Source: CAZKCI01 sp964551475
Lineage (GTDB): Bacteria; Auribacterota; Erginobacteria; Erginobacterales; CAZKCI01
Length of the DNA stretch: 64,000 bases
NCBI GenBank assembly: GCA_964551475.1
Contig: CAZKCI010000028.1
Span: forward strand, 1-64,000
Direction: 5' to 3'
The position numbers and the translations under genes were made by a program. Below the pieces are notes generated by a model. The model was not told where the DNA came from. It made no database searches and saw nothing but the letters and a program-made list of their open reading frames with translations. The first letter of the stretch is position 1. Every line of letters begins with the position of its first letter. This document shows positions 32,443-41,651 of this stretch, in pieces.

Positions 32443-32490
32443 AAAAATGCGACGCGGATGCGTCGCATTTTTATTGCCGCCGCGGGGAGT
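32443..32490 (-). repeat. 48-bp direct repeat, proximal copy, containing the tRNA-Leu 3' end and terminator
   Basis: Proximal copy of the repeat at 31584-31631, offset 859 bp. It holds the tRNA 3' acceptor and T-stem strand (32475-32490) and a hairpin ATGCGACGC/GCGTCGCAT with A- and T-runs on both sides, so it can terminate transcription from either direction. Confidence 0.85.
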
Positions 32491-32607
32491 CTCCGTCTAT
32501 GGCCGGATGCGGCAAACCCGCCGTTGGCGGGTTTGACGCAGAACCCCGATGAGCTTGCGCCCACTAGGTCCTGAACCTAGCGCGTCTGCCAGTTCCGCCA
32601 CGGCGGC
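32475..32607 (-). tRNA. tRNA-Leu(CAG) interrupted in the T-loop by about 49 nt
   Basis: Read on the minus strand from 32607, the acceptor GCCGCCG, a D-arm GCGGAACTGGCAGACGC, anticodon stem CTAGG/CCTAG with loop TTCAGGA (anticodon CAG, 32571-32573), long variable arm GGGC-GCAA-GCTC and T-stem CGGGG then TTC are all canonical for class II tRNA-Leu. The T-loop should then read about GACT. Instead 49-50 nt intervene (32491-32540), containing a 10-bp palindrome CAAACCCGCC/GGCGGGTTTG, before ACT, the T-stem partner CCCCG (32487-32483) and acceptor CGGCGGC plus A. All stems still pair. It may be a pseudogene, a tRNA split by a palindromic element, or processed. Confidence 0.75.
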
Positions 32608-32613
32608 AAATAT

Positions 32614-32850
32614 TTAGACTTTCGATTTTAAGAACCGCTTCCCTGGTCCGGATTTCAAGTATCTCTCTCGCTTCAGCGCTTCCGCACGGTTCGCGCACTT
32701 CTCCTGGTAAACAAGCTCAAAAGGCCCGCGATAGGAGGTGGAGCGCACATCGCCTTTTACGTGGCGCGCCAACCTTGCCTTCAGGTTCGCGGTTTGACCG
32801 GTATAGCATCTACCGTCAACCAAACTCTTGATGACATATACCGTGAACAT
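32614..32850 (-). CDS. GIY-YIG nuclease domain protein (YhbQ/UPF0213-like)
   Basis: A 78-residue single-domain GIY-YIG protein: MFTVYVIKSLVDGRCYTGQT (the GIY/YIG pair appears as VYVIKS...CYTGQT), R in LKARLARH, and the ERYLKS/GKRFL tail typical of UPF0213. Function of this group is uncertain; some act on DNA. It lies 6 bp upstream of, and in the same direction as, the interrupted tRNA-Leu. The in-frame ATG at 32940 is rejected because the extra residues lack family similarity. Confidence 0.78.
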   Translation of the reverse strand: MFTVYVIKSLVDGRCYTGQTANLKARLARHVKGDVRSTSYRGPFELVYQEKCANRAEALKRERYLKSGPGKRFLKSKV

Positions 32851-32971
32851 GCTCGCCCAACCCCGAAAACGGGCTTCCGGAAATTGAACCATTCCCACTC
32901 TGGAAGCGTTATAGATATGGTAAAATAACGCCGGTGTCAATAGCCGCCTTGAAAAGCGGCGGGAGGGACAG

Positions 32972-33439
32972 ATGAGAATTTCAACCGCGGTTGTGCTCGC
33001 GCTGGCGATCGGGGCGGCGTCTTCCGCCGTCCTCGCCCAGCAGGTGGTCGAACCCGATCAGCTCAAGGTCAGCCCCCTCAAATACCGGGGATCCTACATC
33101 AAGGTCATGGACGTCTATCTGCACGGCCGCGCCGGCGAGCCGGTCCGCATGCAGGAGGCGGGCTATCCCCTCGACCAGTGGATAACCTTTGGGCTGGGAC
33201 GAGCCGGGATCCGCTGCTTCATCCGCCGCGATTCGACCGCGGAGGCGCTGGTGGGAGGGCTGCAGCCGAGGGATCAGATCACCGTCATCGGGACGCTCAA
33301 GGAGCCCCGGGTCCGCTTCAACGGGCCCCGGGACACCCTCAAGCTCCAGCCGATCATCGAAGTGAGCAAGATCGTCAAGGGCTGGGGAGAGATTCCGCCG
33401 CCCCCCCCGCCGCCTCCGGCCGCGCCGGCGGCGAAGTAA
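32972..33439 (+). CDS. Secreted small protein, unknown function
   Basis: A 155-residue protein with a Sec signal peptide (MRISTAVVLALAIGAASSAVLAQ). The mature part is beta-rich (SPLKYRGSYIKVMDVYLHGR; QPRDQITVIGTLKEPRVRFN), suggesting an OB-fold-like domain, and ends in a polyproline tail (eight or more prolines), perhaps a flexible linker. The substrate or partner is unknown. It ends about 95 bp before smpB. Confidence 0.6.
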   Translation: MRISTAVVLALAIGAASSAVLAQQVVEPDQLKVSPLKYRGSYIKVMDVYLHGRAGEPVRMQEAGYPLDQWITFGLGRAGIRCFIRRDSTAEALVGGLQPRDQITVIGTLKEPRVRFNGPRDTLKLQPIIEVSKIVKGWGEIPPPPPPPPAAPAAK

Positions 33440-33532
33440 TCAAACCGCGACCGGGAACGTGCACGATTACGAGCACATGCCTTTCTCCGCCGGCGTTCCT
33501 CTCATTCCCGCGTTCATCGCGGAGTTTCCGCG

Positions 33533-33982
33533 ATGAACGCGGAAAAGATGCTGGCCAGCAACCGCCGCGCCCGGCACGATTACCTGGTTTTGGCCACGAT
33601 GGAAGCCGGGATCGCCCTGCAGGGCTCGGAGGTCAAATCCCTGCGGCGGGGGCAGGGATCGCTCGCCGGGGCCTACGCCGCCCTCGAAGCGGGTGAGGTC
33701 TGGCTCCGCGATTTTCACATCCCCCCTTACGATTCCGGCTCCGCCTTCGCGCCGGCTGCCAAACGGAAGCGGAAGCTCCTCCTCCATGCCCGCGAGATCA
33801 AGCGCCTGATCGGTCAGGTCGCGCTCAAGGGCAACACACTGATCCCCCTCAAGGTCTATCTCAAGAACGGGCTGGTCAAGGTGGAGCTCGCCGTGGCCAA
33901 GGGGAAGAAGCACTACGACCGGCGGGCCGATCTCAAGGAGAAGGCGGCGGAGCGGGAGATGGAGCGGGGATTGCGCCGATAG
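33533..33982 (+). CDS. smpB: SsrA-binding protein SmpB
   Basis: A 149-residue SmpB of usual length. NRRARHDYLVLATMEAGIAL QGSEVKSLR opens the OB-fold; LHAREIKRLIGQVALKG and TLIPLKVYLKNGLVKVELAV follow; the basic tail KGKKHYDRRADLKEKAAERE is the part that enters the ribosomal decoding site. It works with tmRNA in ribosome rescue. The ATG is clear because the N-terminus matches. A tmRNA gene was not recognised in the window. Confidence 0.96.
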   Translation: MNAEKMLASNRRARHDYLVLATMEAGIALQGSEVKSLRRGQGSLAGAYAALEAGEVWLRDFHIPPYDSGSAFAPAAKRKRKLLLHAREIKRLIGQVALKGNTLIPLKVYLKNGLVKVELAVAKGKKHYDRRADLKEKAAEREMERGLRR

Positions 33983-33992
33983 GGGGACTGGG

Positions 33993-34076
33993 GAGGAGTA
34001 GTGGAGTAATGAGGTGGCGTTAATACCCTGCCGGTCGGTTCCAACACTCCAGTACTCCATCACTCCATTACTCCCG
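33993..34076. repeat. ggagtaat octamer hairpin (family copy 2)
   Basis: Left arm ggagtagt|ggagtaat|gagg and right arm acactcc|agtactcc|atcactcc|attactcc with a GC spacer. It sits between convergent smpB and the MtnX-like gene, whose last residues GVME and TGA it encodes. Confidence 0.88.
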
Positions 34077-34770
34077 GTCGACCTAGCAACTTCCGTATTC
34101 GGCGATCCGGCGGCTGGCGGAATATGATCCGTTCCGCGGAGCGGAAGTCCGTCAGGGGCAGGTAGTCGATCCCCGTCTTCCGGCAGTAGGCGGCCAGCTC
34201 CGTCCTCGCGAAGACCGCGTCCGCCGCCCGGGCCGCCGGCGTGTCGCTGTAGCCGTTCCCGAAGAAGCAGACGCGGTATCCCCGTTTTTGCAGTTCCTCC
34301 ACTGTCTCCGCCTTCCCGATCAGGCAGTTTTTGTGCCGGAGGCGGGCATGGACCCGGAAACTCAGGCGGAGCTGGCCCCGGACGAAGGCGGCATGATGGC
34401 AGCGGACCTGGATCCCCCGCCGGTCGACGCTCCAGCGCCGGAGCAGGTAATCGATATAGATGTCGAAGCCGTTGGAGACGATCAGGATTTTCGCTCCCGT
34501 CTTTCTCAGGCGGGCGAGGAGGGGCCGGAACCCCTTCCGGAGAGCCGTCTCCACGCGGAGGAAGGCGTAGAAATCGCGCCGTCCGCCCCGGAAGTGGCGG
34601 GCCATCTCGCGATAGGCCTCCTTGAGGGAGATCTCACCAGCGTGGTAGTCGGCGTGGGCGGAGAGCCAGGCGGGATCGGCATAGCGGTGGAAGACGGCGT
34701 CGAAGACGTCGTCTTCCGAGATGGTGCCGTCGAAGTCGAAGACGAAAGCGGTGCGGGACAATGGTGTCAT
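34060..34770 (-). CDS. MtnX-like HAD phosphatase
   Basis: A 236-residue HAD enzyme of the MtnX/phosphoserine-phosphatase-like group. AFVFDFDGTISEDDVFD is motif I (DFDGT), ILIVSNGFDIYIDYLL is motif II, and GKAETVEELQKRGYRVCFFG with NGYSDTPAA covers motifs III-IV. It is probably a small-molecule phosphatase. The start at MTPLSRTAF is preferred over an in-frame ATG further upstream, which would lie in the ggttca repeat. The C-terminus runs into the octamer repeat, which supplies the last residues (GVME) and the stop. Confidence 0.78.
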   Translation of the reverse strand: MTPLSRTAFVFDFDGTISEDDVFDAVFHRYADPAWLSAHADYHAGEISLKEAYREMARHFRGGRRDFYAFLRVETALRKGFRPLLARLRKTGAKILIVSNGFDIYIDYLLRRWSVDRRGIQVRCHHAAFVRGQLRLSFRVHARLRHKNCLIGKAETVEELQKRGYRVCFFGNGYSDTPAARAADAVFARTELAAYCRKTGIDYLPLTDFRSAERIIFRQPPDRRIRKLLGRPGVME

Positions 34771-34823
34771 AGTCAAAAACGCTGATGATGCGTGCAGACA
34801 GGACAGGACGCCAGGATTCAGGA

Positions 34824-34923
34824 AGCAGGGTTCACGGTTCAACGGTTCACGGTTCACGGTTCAGCGGTTCAACGGTTAGGCGGGTTGAACCGAGACAACC
34901 GTGAACCGCTGAACCGTTGAACC
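34824..34923. repeat. ggttcaac / gttgaacc word hairpin (family copy 2)
   Basis: The left arm is ggttcac/ggttcaac/ggttcagc units (34827-34877). The right arm is gttgaacc/gtgaaccg/ctgaaccg units (34883-34922). This is the same vocabulary as the array at 169-333. It lies in the 166-bp gap between the MtnX-like gene start (34770) and the permease stop (34937). Confidence 0.9.
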
Positions 34924-34936
34924 TAATAACCTTTGC

Positions 34937-35875
34937 TTATTCTTTGGCTTCCCGGACGTATGGCTTCCCCAGCGCCTCGGGCGCGCCCAGCGTCTTGCGG
35001 TAGAACCGCGTCCGGGCCAGGACGAGAAAAGCGATGGTGGCGAGATAGGGGAGCATCTGGAGAAACTGGGCGGGGAGGACCGTTCCCCGGGCCTGGATCG
35101 TCGAGTCGAGAGCGTAGAGGGAGCCGAAGAGCAGGGCCCCCAGCGCCGCCCGTCCCGCGCCCCAGTTGCCGAAGATGACCAGGGCGATCGCCACCCATCC
35201 CCGCCCGGCGGCCATCTGCTCCTTCCAACCCGGGGAGAGGGCCAGGGAGAGATAGGCCCCTCCCAGCCCGGCGAAACCCCCGCCGAAAAGGACGCAGAGG
35301 TAGCGGGTGAGCGTGACGTCGACGCCCATCACGTCGGCGGCGGCGGGGTTCTCTCCGACGGAGCGGATGTTCAGGCCGGCCCGGGTCCGCCGGAGGAGGA
35401 ACCAGACCGCGGCCAGGCAGAAGAAAGAGAGGTAGACCAGCGGATCCTGGGCGAAGAAAGCGGTCCCCAGCACCGGAATCCGGGAGAGGAGGGGGAGAGC
35501 GAGGGGGCGGAAGGAGTCGGCGGCCGGCGCCATCGCCATGCCGGATTTTTCTCCGAAAAAGGAGGAGAGTCCGAGGCCGAAGATGGTCAGGGCCAGGCCG
35601 CTCACGATCTGATTGGCCCGGAGGCTGACCGTCAGGACGGCGTGGATCAGGCTCAAAACCGCCCCGCCGGCGATCGCCGCCAGGCAGCCGACGAGAAGGG
35701 ATCCGCTCGCCTGCGCCGCCCAGAAGCCGGAGAAAGCGCCCATCAACATAATCCCTTCCAGGCCGAGGTTGAGCACGCCCGACCGTTCGCAGACGATCTC
35801 GCCCAGGGCGACCAGGATGAGCGGCGTCCCCTGGACGACGCCGGCGGTCAGGAGCGATGTCAGAAAGTCGAGCAT
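34937..35875 (-). CDS. Nucleoside-type ABC transporter permease 2 (YufQ/NupQ-like)
   Basis: A 312-residue membrane protein of the BPD_transp_2 family with eight to ten hydrophobic segments. ILVALGEIVCERSGVLNLGL and ENPAAADVMGVDV are the permease-2 hallmarks (E-R-S-G-V-x-N-L-G). With the permease, ATPase and BmpA protein upstream it forms a nucleoside importer of the BmpA/NupNOPQ type. The four genes run in the same direction, separated by short word repeats. Confidence 0.88.
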   Translation of the reverse strand: MLDFLTSLLTAGVVQGTPLILVALGEIVCERSGVLNLGLEGIMLMGAFSGFWAAQASGSLLVGCLAAIAGGAVLSLIHAVLTVSLRANQIVSGLALTIFGLGLSSFFGEKSGMAMAPAADSFRPLALPLLSRIPVLGTAFFAQDPLVYLSFFCLAAVWFLLRRTRAGLNIRSVGENPAAADVMGVDVTLTRYLCVLFGGGFAGLGGAYLSLALSPGWKEQMAAGRGWVAIALVIFGNWGAGRAALGALLFGSLYALDSTIQARGTVLPAQFLQMLPYLATIAFLVLARTRFYRKTLGAPEALGKPYVREAKE

Positions 35876-35935
35876 GGTATGACCGTTACCCGTCGCGGGT
35901 CATGCGCAACGAAGCATCGCACATCCGGCGGGTCC

Positions 35936-35972
35936 GTTGCACGTTACACGTTGCACGTTACACGTTTCACGC
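35936..35972. repeat. ttgcacgttacacg words
   Basis: Four to five cacgtt(g/a)cacg words. They encode the last residues (VKRVTCNV) and the TAA of the permease gene that ends at 35944. Confidence 0.8.
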
Positions 35973-37017
35973 GTATGCGAATCCGATAGTTGACCAAAAC
36001 TTCCCCCGCCAGTAAAAAGAAGAGAATCGCTCCCTCCAGGATCGGGACCACCGAGACCGGGACCAGGAGGGAGATCTGGATCATTTCCCCCCCGGTGAGC
36101 AGGCCGCCGAAGAGGAGCGCGACCAGGACCACCGCCAGGGGATGGGTGCGGGCGAGCCAGGCGATCAGGATCGCGGTGTAGCCGTAGCCGGAAGCCACCA
36201 CCCGGCCCACCCGATGCTCGATCCCCGCCGCCTCGGTGAAGCCCGCCATCCCGGCCAGGGCGCCCGAGAGGAAGAGGATGAGAACGATGTTCTTCTCGAT
36301 CTTCATCCCGGCGTAGCGGGCGGCGGCCTCGTTCTCCCCGATCACGCGCACCTCGAAGCCCCAGACCGTCTTATGGAGGGCGACATAGAGGAGAGCGGCG
36401 GCGATCAGGGCGATGAAGATCCCGAGGTGGAGCCGTCCCCATCCCAGGTCGGGGAGGCAGGCCGCGGCGCAGAAGGACTGGCTGAAGGGAAATCCGTCGG
36501 CCCCCTTGAGCGGGCCGTAGACGAAGTAGCTGGAGAGGAGGATGGCGATCCAGTTCATGAGCAGCGTGGTGATGATCTCGTTGACGGAGAGAAAGGCCCG
36601 CAAGACCCCGGCTAGGCCGGCCCAGATCCCTCCCCCCAGGATGCCGGCCAGTCCCATCAGCGGCAGAAGAGCGCTGGCGGGCAGGGAGGAAAAATTCAGG
36701 GCGACCAGCGAGGCCGCCAGCGACCCCGCCACGTACTGGCCTTCGGCGCCGATGTTCCAGACTTTCATCCGGAGGGCGGCCGCCACGCCCAGGGAGCAGA
36801 GGATGAGAGGGGTGGCCTTGACCAGTGTTTCGGAGAGGCCGTAGAGGTTCCCGAAGGCGCCCTGGAGGAGGGCGCCGTAGGCTTCGACCGGGTTCACGCC
36901 GATGGCGAGGATGACCAGTCCGCTGAAGACGAGGGCCAGGAGGACGGAGACCAGAGTCACCGTCAGGCGGAGACCGGGGGAGGGGGCGGGGCGTTTTTCT
37001 ATTGAGAGTAAACTCAT
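35944..37017 (-). CDS. Nucleoside-type ABC transporter permease 1 (YufP/NupP-like)
   Basis: A protein of about 357 residues starting at MSLLSIEKRPAPSPG, with about ten hydrophobic segments, KATPLILCSLGVAAALRMKV and NIGAEGQYVAGSLAASLVAL (family hallmarks), and IGENEAAARYAGMKI near the coupling helix. It pairs with the second permease. An earlier ATG (37035) lies inside the catagggcat repeat. The C-terminal VKRVTCNV is repeat-encoded, so the native end may have been replaced. Confidence 0.88.
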   Translation of the reverse strand: MSLLSIEKRPAPSPGLRLTVTLVSVLLALVFSGLVILAIGVNPVEAYGALLQGAFGNLYGLSETLVKATPLILCSLGVAAALRMKVWNIGAEGQYVAGSLAASLVALNFSSLPASALLPLMGLAGILGGGIWAGLAGVLRAFLSVNEIITTLLMNWIAILLSSYFVYGPLKGADGFPFSQSFCAAACLPDLGWGRLHLGIFIALIAAALLYVALHKTVWGFEVRVIGENEAAARYAGMKIEKNIVLILFLSGALAGMAGFTEAAGIEHRVGRVVASGYGYTAILIAWLARTHPLAVVLVALLFGGLLTGGEMIQISLLVPVSVVPILEGAILFFLLAGEVLVNYRIRIRVKRVTCNV

Positions 37018-37021
37018 GGGA

Positions 37022-37053
37022 TACGTATAGGGCATAGAGCATAGGGCATAGGG
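37022..37053. repeat. atagggc/catagagc words between ATPase and permease genes
   Basis: Four units of the form catag(a/g)gc fill the gap; read on the minus strand they contain several ATGs of the type atgccctat upstream of the permease start. Confidence 0.75.
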
Positions 37054-38646
<1,593 letters not shown>

Positions 38647-38689
38647 GAGTGGGCGTGCCAGGGAGGGTCAGTCCAAACCGGAGTAGTAA

Positions 38690-38766
38690 AAGTTGTAAGT
38701 TATAAGGTGTCTTTCGCGGGATCTCGCGCTTTTCCCTTACAACCTACAACTTATAACTTATAACAT
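38690..38766. repeat. gttgtaagttataag / cttataacttataac hairpin
   Basis: The left arm agttgtaagttataagg and right arm ccttacaacctacaacttataacttataac enclose a tcgcgggatctcgcg hairpin. It lies between the BmpA-like gene (stop at 38770) and the ATPase gene start. Confidence 0.85.
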
Positions 38767-38769
38767 TTT

Positions 38770-39840
38770 CTATTTTGGGATTTGGCCGTCCACTCCCTGG
38801 ACGAACCAGCTCATGCTGAAAAGCTCACCGTCGGAGGGGACCGTCCCCTCGGGGATGACGATCTTCCCGGACTGATCCTTGACCGGACCCTGGAAGACGA
38901 TCTTTTTCCCCGCGGCGATGTCGGCCTTGGTTTTGTTCACCAGCGTTTTTACCTCCTCCGGAACCATCGGCCCGAAGGGGGCGATGTCGATGAGACCGGT
39001 CTCCAGTCCCCACCAGATCGGCTGGTTGGTCCAGGTCCCGTCGTGGACGTCCTGGGCGATCTTCTTGTAGAGAACGCCCCAGTGCCAGATGGCCGAGGTG
39101 AGGTGGGCCTTGGGGGCGAAGGCGGACATGTCGGTGTTGTAGCCGACGGAGTATTTCCCGTTCTCCTGGGCGGCCTGCTGGGGTCCGGGGGAGTCCTGGT
39201 GCTGGGCGATCACGTCGGCGCCGACCTGGATCAGGGACTCGGCCGCCTGTTTCTCCCGGGCCGGGTCGAACCAGGTGTAGGTCCAGACCACCTTCACCTT
39301 CGCCGCCGGGTTGGTCTGGAGCGCGCCCAGCGTGAAGGCGTTGATCCCCCGGATCACCTCGGGGATGGGATGGGCGGCGACATAGCCGATGACGTTGCTC
39401 TTGGTCATCTTCCCCGCGACCATCCCGGTGAGGAAGCGGGCCTGGTACATCCGGCCGAAGTAGTTGCCCATGTTGGCCGAGGTCTTCGATCCCGAGCAGT
39501 GCATGAAGACCAGGCCGGGATATTTTTCGGCGACCTGGGCCGTCTGGTCCATGTATCCGTAGCTGGTGGCGAAGATCAGGTTGTAGCCCATCTCGGCGAA
39601 CTGGGTGAGGACGCGGATGGCGTCGCCGCCCTCGTTGACGCTCTCGACATAGCGGGTCTCCTTGACGAAGGGGAGGGCGGCCATCTCCTTGCGTCCCAAA
39701 TCGTGGGCGTAGTTCCACCCCGCGTCCCCGACCGGGGCCACGTAGACGAAGCCGGCCTTGATCTCTTGGACGGGCTCGCGGGCCAGGACCGGCGCGGCCA
39801 GGGCTGAACCCAACGCTAAAGCCAGGAGCATCTTCTTCAC
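38770..39840 (-). CDS. BmpA-family nucleoside-binding lipoprotein-like protein
   Basis: A 356-residue periplasmic substrate-binding protein: cleavable signal (MKKMLLALALGSALAAPVLA) without a lipobox cysteine, then IKAGFVYVAPVGDAGWNYAH, NLIFATSYGYMDQTAQVAEK, NYFGRMYQARFLTGMVAGKM and DVIAQHQDSPGP, all typical of the BmpA/Med family. It captures nucleosides (or related ligands) for the ABC importer. Lack of a lipid anchor suggests a free periplasmic form. Transcription probably begins upstream of this gene and continues through all four importer genes. Confidence 0.9.
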   Translation of the reverse strand: MKKMLLALALGSALAAPVLAREPVQEIKAGFVYVAPVGDAGWNYAHDLGRKEMAALPFVKETRYVESVNEGGDAIRVLTQFAEMGYNLIFATSYGYMDQTAQVAEKYPGLVFMHCSGSKTSANMGNYFGRMYQARFLTGMVAGKMTKSNVIGYVAAHPIPEVIRGINAFTLGALQTNPAAKVKVVWTYTWFDPAREKQAAESLIQVGADVIAQHQDSPGPQQAAQENGKYSVGYNTDMSAFAPKAHLTSAIWHWGVLYKKIAQDVHDGTWTNQPIWWGLETGLIDIAPFGPMVPEEVKTLVNKTKADIAAGKKIVFQGPVKDQSGKIVIPEGTVPSDGELFSMSWFVQGVDGQIPK

Positions 39841-39879
39841 TCTTTCCCCCTTATCCGTTCACGTTCTCAACCAGGACTG

Positions 39880-39905
39880 GTAGCCGCAGGCTTCAGCCTG
39901 CGCAG
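39880..39905. repeat. gtagccgcaggcttcagcctgcg palindrome
   Basis: One hairpin of the gtagccgcaggc family, between the BmpA-like gene and the NCS2 permease stop codon. Confidence 0.75.
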
Positions 39906-39925
39906 AGCAATCCATCCGGGCTACT

Positions 39926-41266
39926 TCACGCTCTGCCCGCGTAGACATAGACGAAATACAGGACCAGGATCGCCGCCAGAATGTAGGCGAGCGGGGGAAC
40001 GCTTTTACCTTTTCCGGAAAGAAGCTTGATCACCGGGTAGCTGATGAAGCCCAGAGCCAGGCCGTTGGCGATGGAGTAGGAGAGGGGGATCCCCAGGATG
40101 ACCAGGGCGGCCGGGATGGCCTCGGAGGGGTCGTCCCAGTCGATCCGGGAGGTGTTGCGGAGCATCAGCGCTCCCACCATCACCAGAGCCGGCGCCGTGA
40201 TCGCCGGGTTTTTCCCGACCATGGCGACCAGGGGCCCGAGCAGGAGGGCGAGGAGAAAGAGAAGGCCGGTGACCACGCTGGTCATCCCCGTCCGCCCCCC
40301 GGCGGCGACGCCGGCCGCGGACTCGATGTAGCAGGTGACGGGGGACGTCCCCAGGAGCGCCCCGGCCACGGTGGTTCCGGAGTCGATGAGCAGCGCCTCC
40401 TTCATCCGGGGGAGGTCGTTGTCACGGATCAGGCCCGCCTGCTCGCCGACGCCGATCAGCGTCCCCACGCTGTCGAAGAGATCCATGATGAAAAAGATAA
40501 CGATGAAGGGGAGGGCCGCGAGCGAAAGCGCGCCGGGAATGTCCGCGCGGAAGAAGGCGCCCTCCTTCACCTCCGGGAGGCCGAAAACTCCCTCATATTT
40601 GACCGAGCCGATGGCCAGGGCGAAGAGGGCGGCGGAGAGGATGCCGATGATCATCGCCCCGGCGACCCGGCGGGCGTGGAGGGCGGCGGTCACGAAGAGG
40701 CCGACGAAGAAGATCAGGATGGAGGGCTCGGTCAGCCGGGGATTGAAGCTGACCAGGGTTGCGGGGTGGGGGAGGATCAGGCCGGCGCTTTTCAGGCCGA
40801 TGAAGGCGATGAACAGGCCGATCCCCACTGCCAGCGCGTTTTTCATGGATGGGCTGAGGGCGGCGGTGAGCGCCTTGCGGACGGGAAGGAGGCAGAGAAG
40901 GAAGTAGAGGGCGCCGTAGACGACGACGATGCCCAGGGCCGTGCCGGCCGGGTCGGCCGCGCCCTTCTGGGCGAGGGCGGCGATGACGGAGACGAAGAAG
41001 AAGTTCTCGCCCATCCCGGGAGCCAGGGCGACCGGGTAGCGGGCGTAGAGGCCCATGGCCAGAGTCCCCAGGGCGGCGGCGAGGCAGGTGGCGACCGTGA
41101 GCGCGCCGAAGTCGAGGCCGGTCGGCGCCCCGCCGAAAGTCCGGGAGAGGACGGCCGGCTGGACGAAGATGATGTAGGCCATGGTGAGGAAGGTGGCCAG
41201 TCCGGCCTGGGCCTCGATCTTCAGGCTGGTCCGGTGATCGGAGAAACGAAAGAATCGGGCGAACAT
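39926..41266 (-). CDS. AzgA-type NCS2 purine permease
   Basis: A 446-residue polytopic membrane protein of the AzgA subfamily. KIEAQAGLATFLTMAYIIFV, LAPGMGENFFFV, ATCLAAALGTLAMGL, ESAAGVAAGGRTGMTSVVTG and LFDSVGTLIGVGEQAG are the family motifs (hypoxanthine/adenine/guanine uptake). It lies upstream of the nucleoside importer genes, with one palindrome between. With the nucleoside phosphorylase and deoC it indicates purine salvage. Confidence 0.9.
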   Translation of the reverse strand: MFARFFRFSDHRTSLKIEAQAGLATFLTMAYIIFVQPAVLSRTFGGAPTGLDFGALTVATCLAAALGTLAMGLYARYPVALAPGMGENFFFVSVIAALAQKGAADPAGTALGIVVVYGALYFLLCLLPVRKALTAALSPSMKNALAVGIGLFIAFIGLKSAGLILPHPATLVSFNPRLTEPSILIFFVGLFVTAALHARRVAGAMIIGILSAALFALAIGSVKYEGVFGLPEVKEGAFFRADIPGALSLAALPFIVIFFIMDLFDSVGTLIGVGEQAGLIRDNDLPRMKEALLIDSGTTVAGALLGTSPVTCYIESAAGVAAGGRTGMTSVVTGLLFLLALLLGPLVAMVGKNPAITAPALVMVGALMLRNTSRIDWDDPSEAIPAALVILGIPLSYSIANGLALGFISYPVIKLLSGKGKSVPPLAYILAAILVLYFVYVYAGRA

Positions 41267-41651
41267 AAGGCGCGTCCCTCGAATGGGTGGAATTGCACAG
41301 CTACCATAGGATGGAAGGGTGTGTCAAGAGGGGATGGGCCAGCTTGGGCTGTCGGCCCTGCTTCCCGTGTGGTAATCTTGTCTCCGCCATGCGACGGAAG
41401 GCAAACCGGGGCGAGACGCGCCAGCAGGAGGCTCTCGCCGCCGCCGCCGTTCTCGGCCTTTTCCCGGATGATCTTTTTCCTGTCTTCCCCGGGGGCAGGA
41501 ACAAGATAAGCATAAGGTCCGCAGAGCATATTCGTAGCGTGGCCGCTCCCGTGGCGACGGAATACTGATACCGGCCGAAACGCTATGCTAAAATCCGCTC
41601 AACCAACGGTTTGCTTGTGCCCAGGCAGATAGGAAACCGAAGAGAGGGACG
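41267..41651. other. 385-bp gene-free divergent region
   Basis: This region separates the minus-strand purine permease from plus-strand corA. On the minus strand, TTGACA (about 41318-41323) lies roughly 50 nt before the permease start and could be its -35 box, but the -10 is weak. No purine riboswitch core was found. Open frames on both strands cover the middle but have no recognisable similarity or ribosome-binding site. A gagaggga ribosome-binding site precedes corA. Confidence 0.45.

Noticed and set aside
32614..32850. GIY-YIG gene as a homing endonuclease that created the tRNA insertion
   Set aside because: It is the ordinary UPF0213-type single-domain form, common in bacteria and not inside the insert; adjacency alone is not evidence.
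41287..41568. 93-codon plus-strand open frame between the permease and corA
   Set aside because: No ribosome-binding site, no family similarity, and an equally long frame on the other strand; not supportable as a gene.
41267..41651. Purine riboswitch upstream of the AzgA-type permease
   Set aside because: The conserved core (two hairpin loops around the U-rich junction) was looked for on the minus strand and not found.
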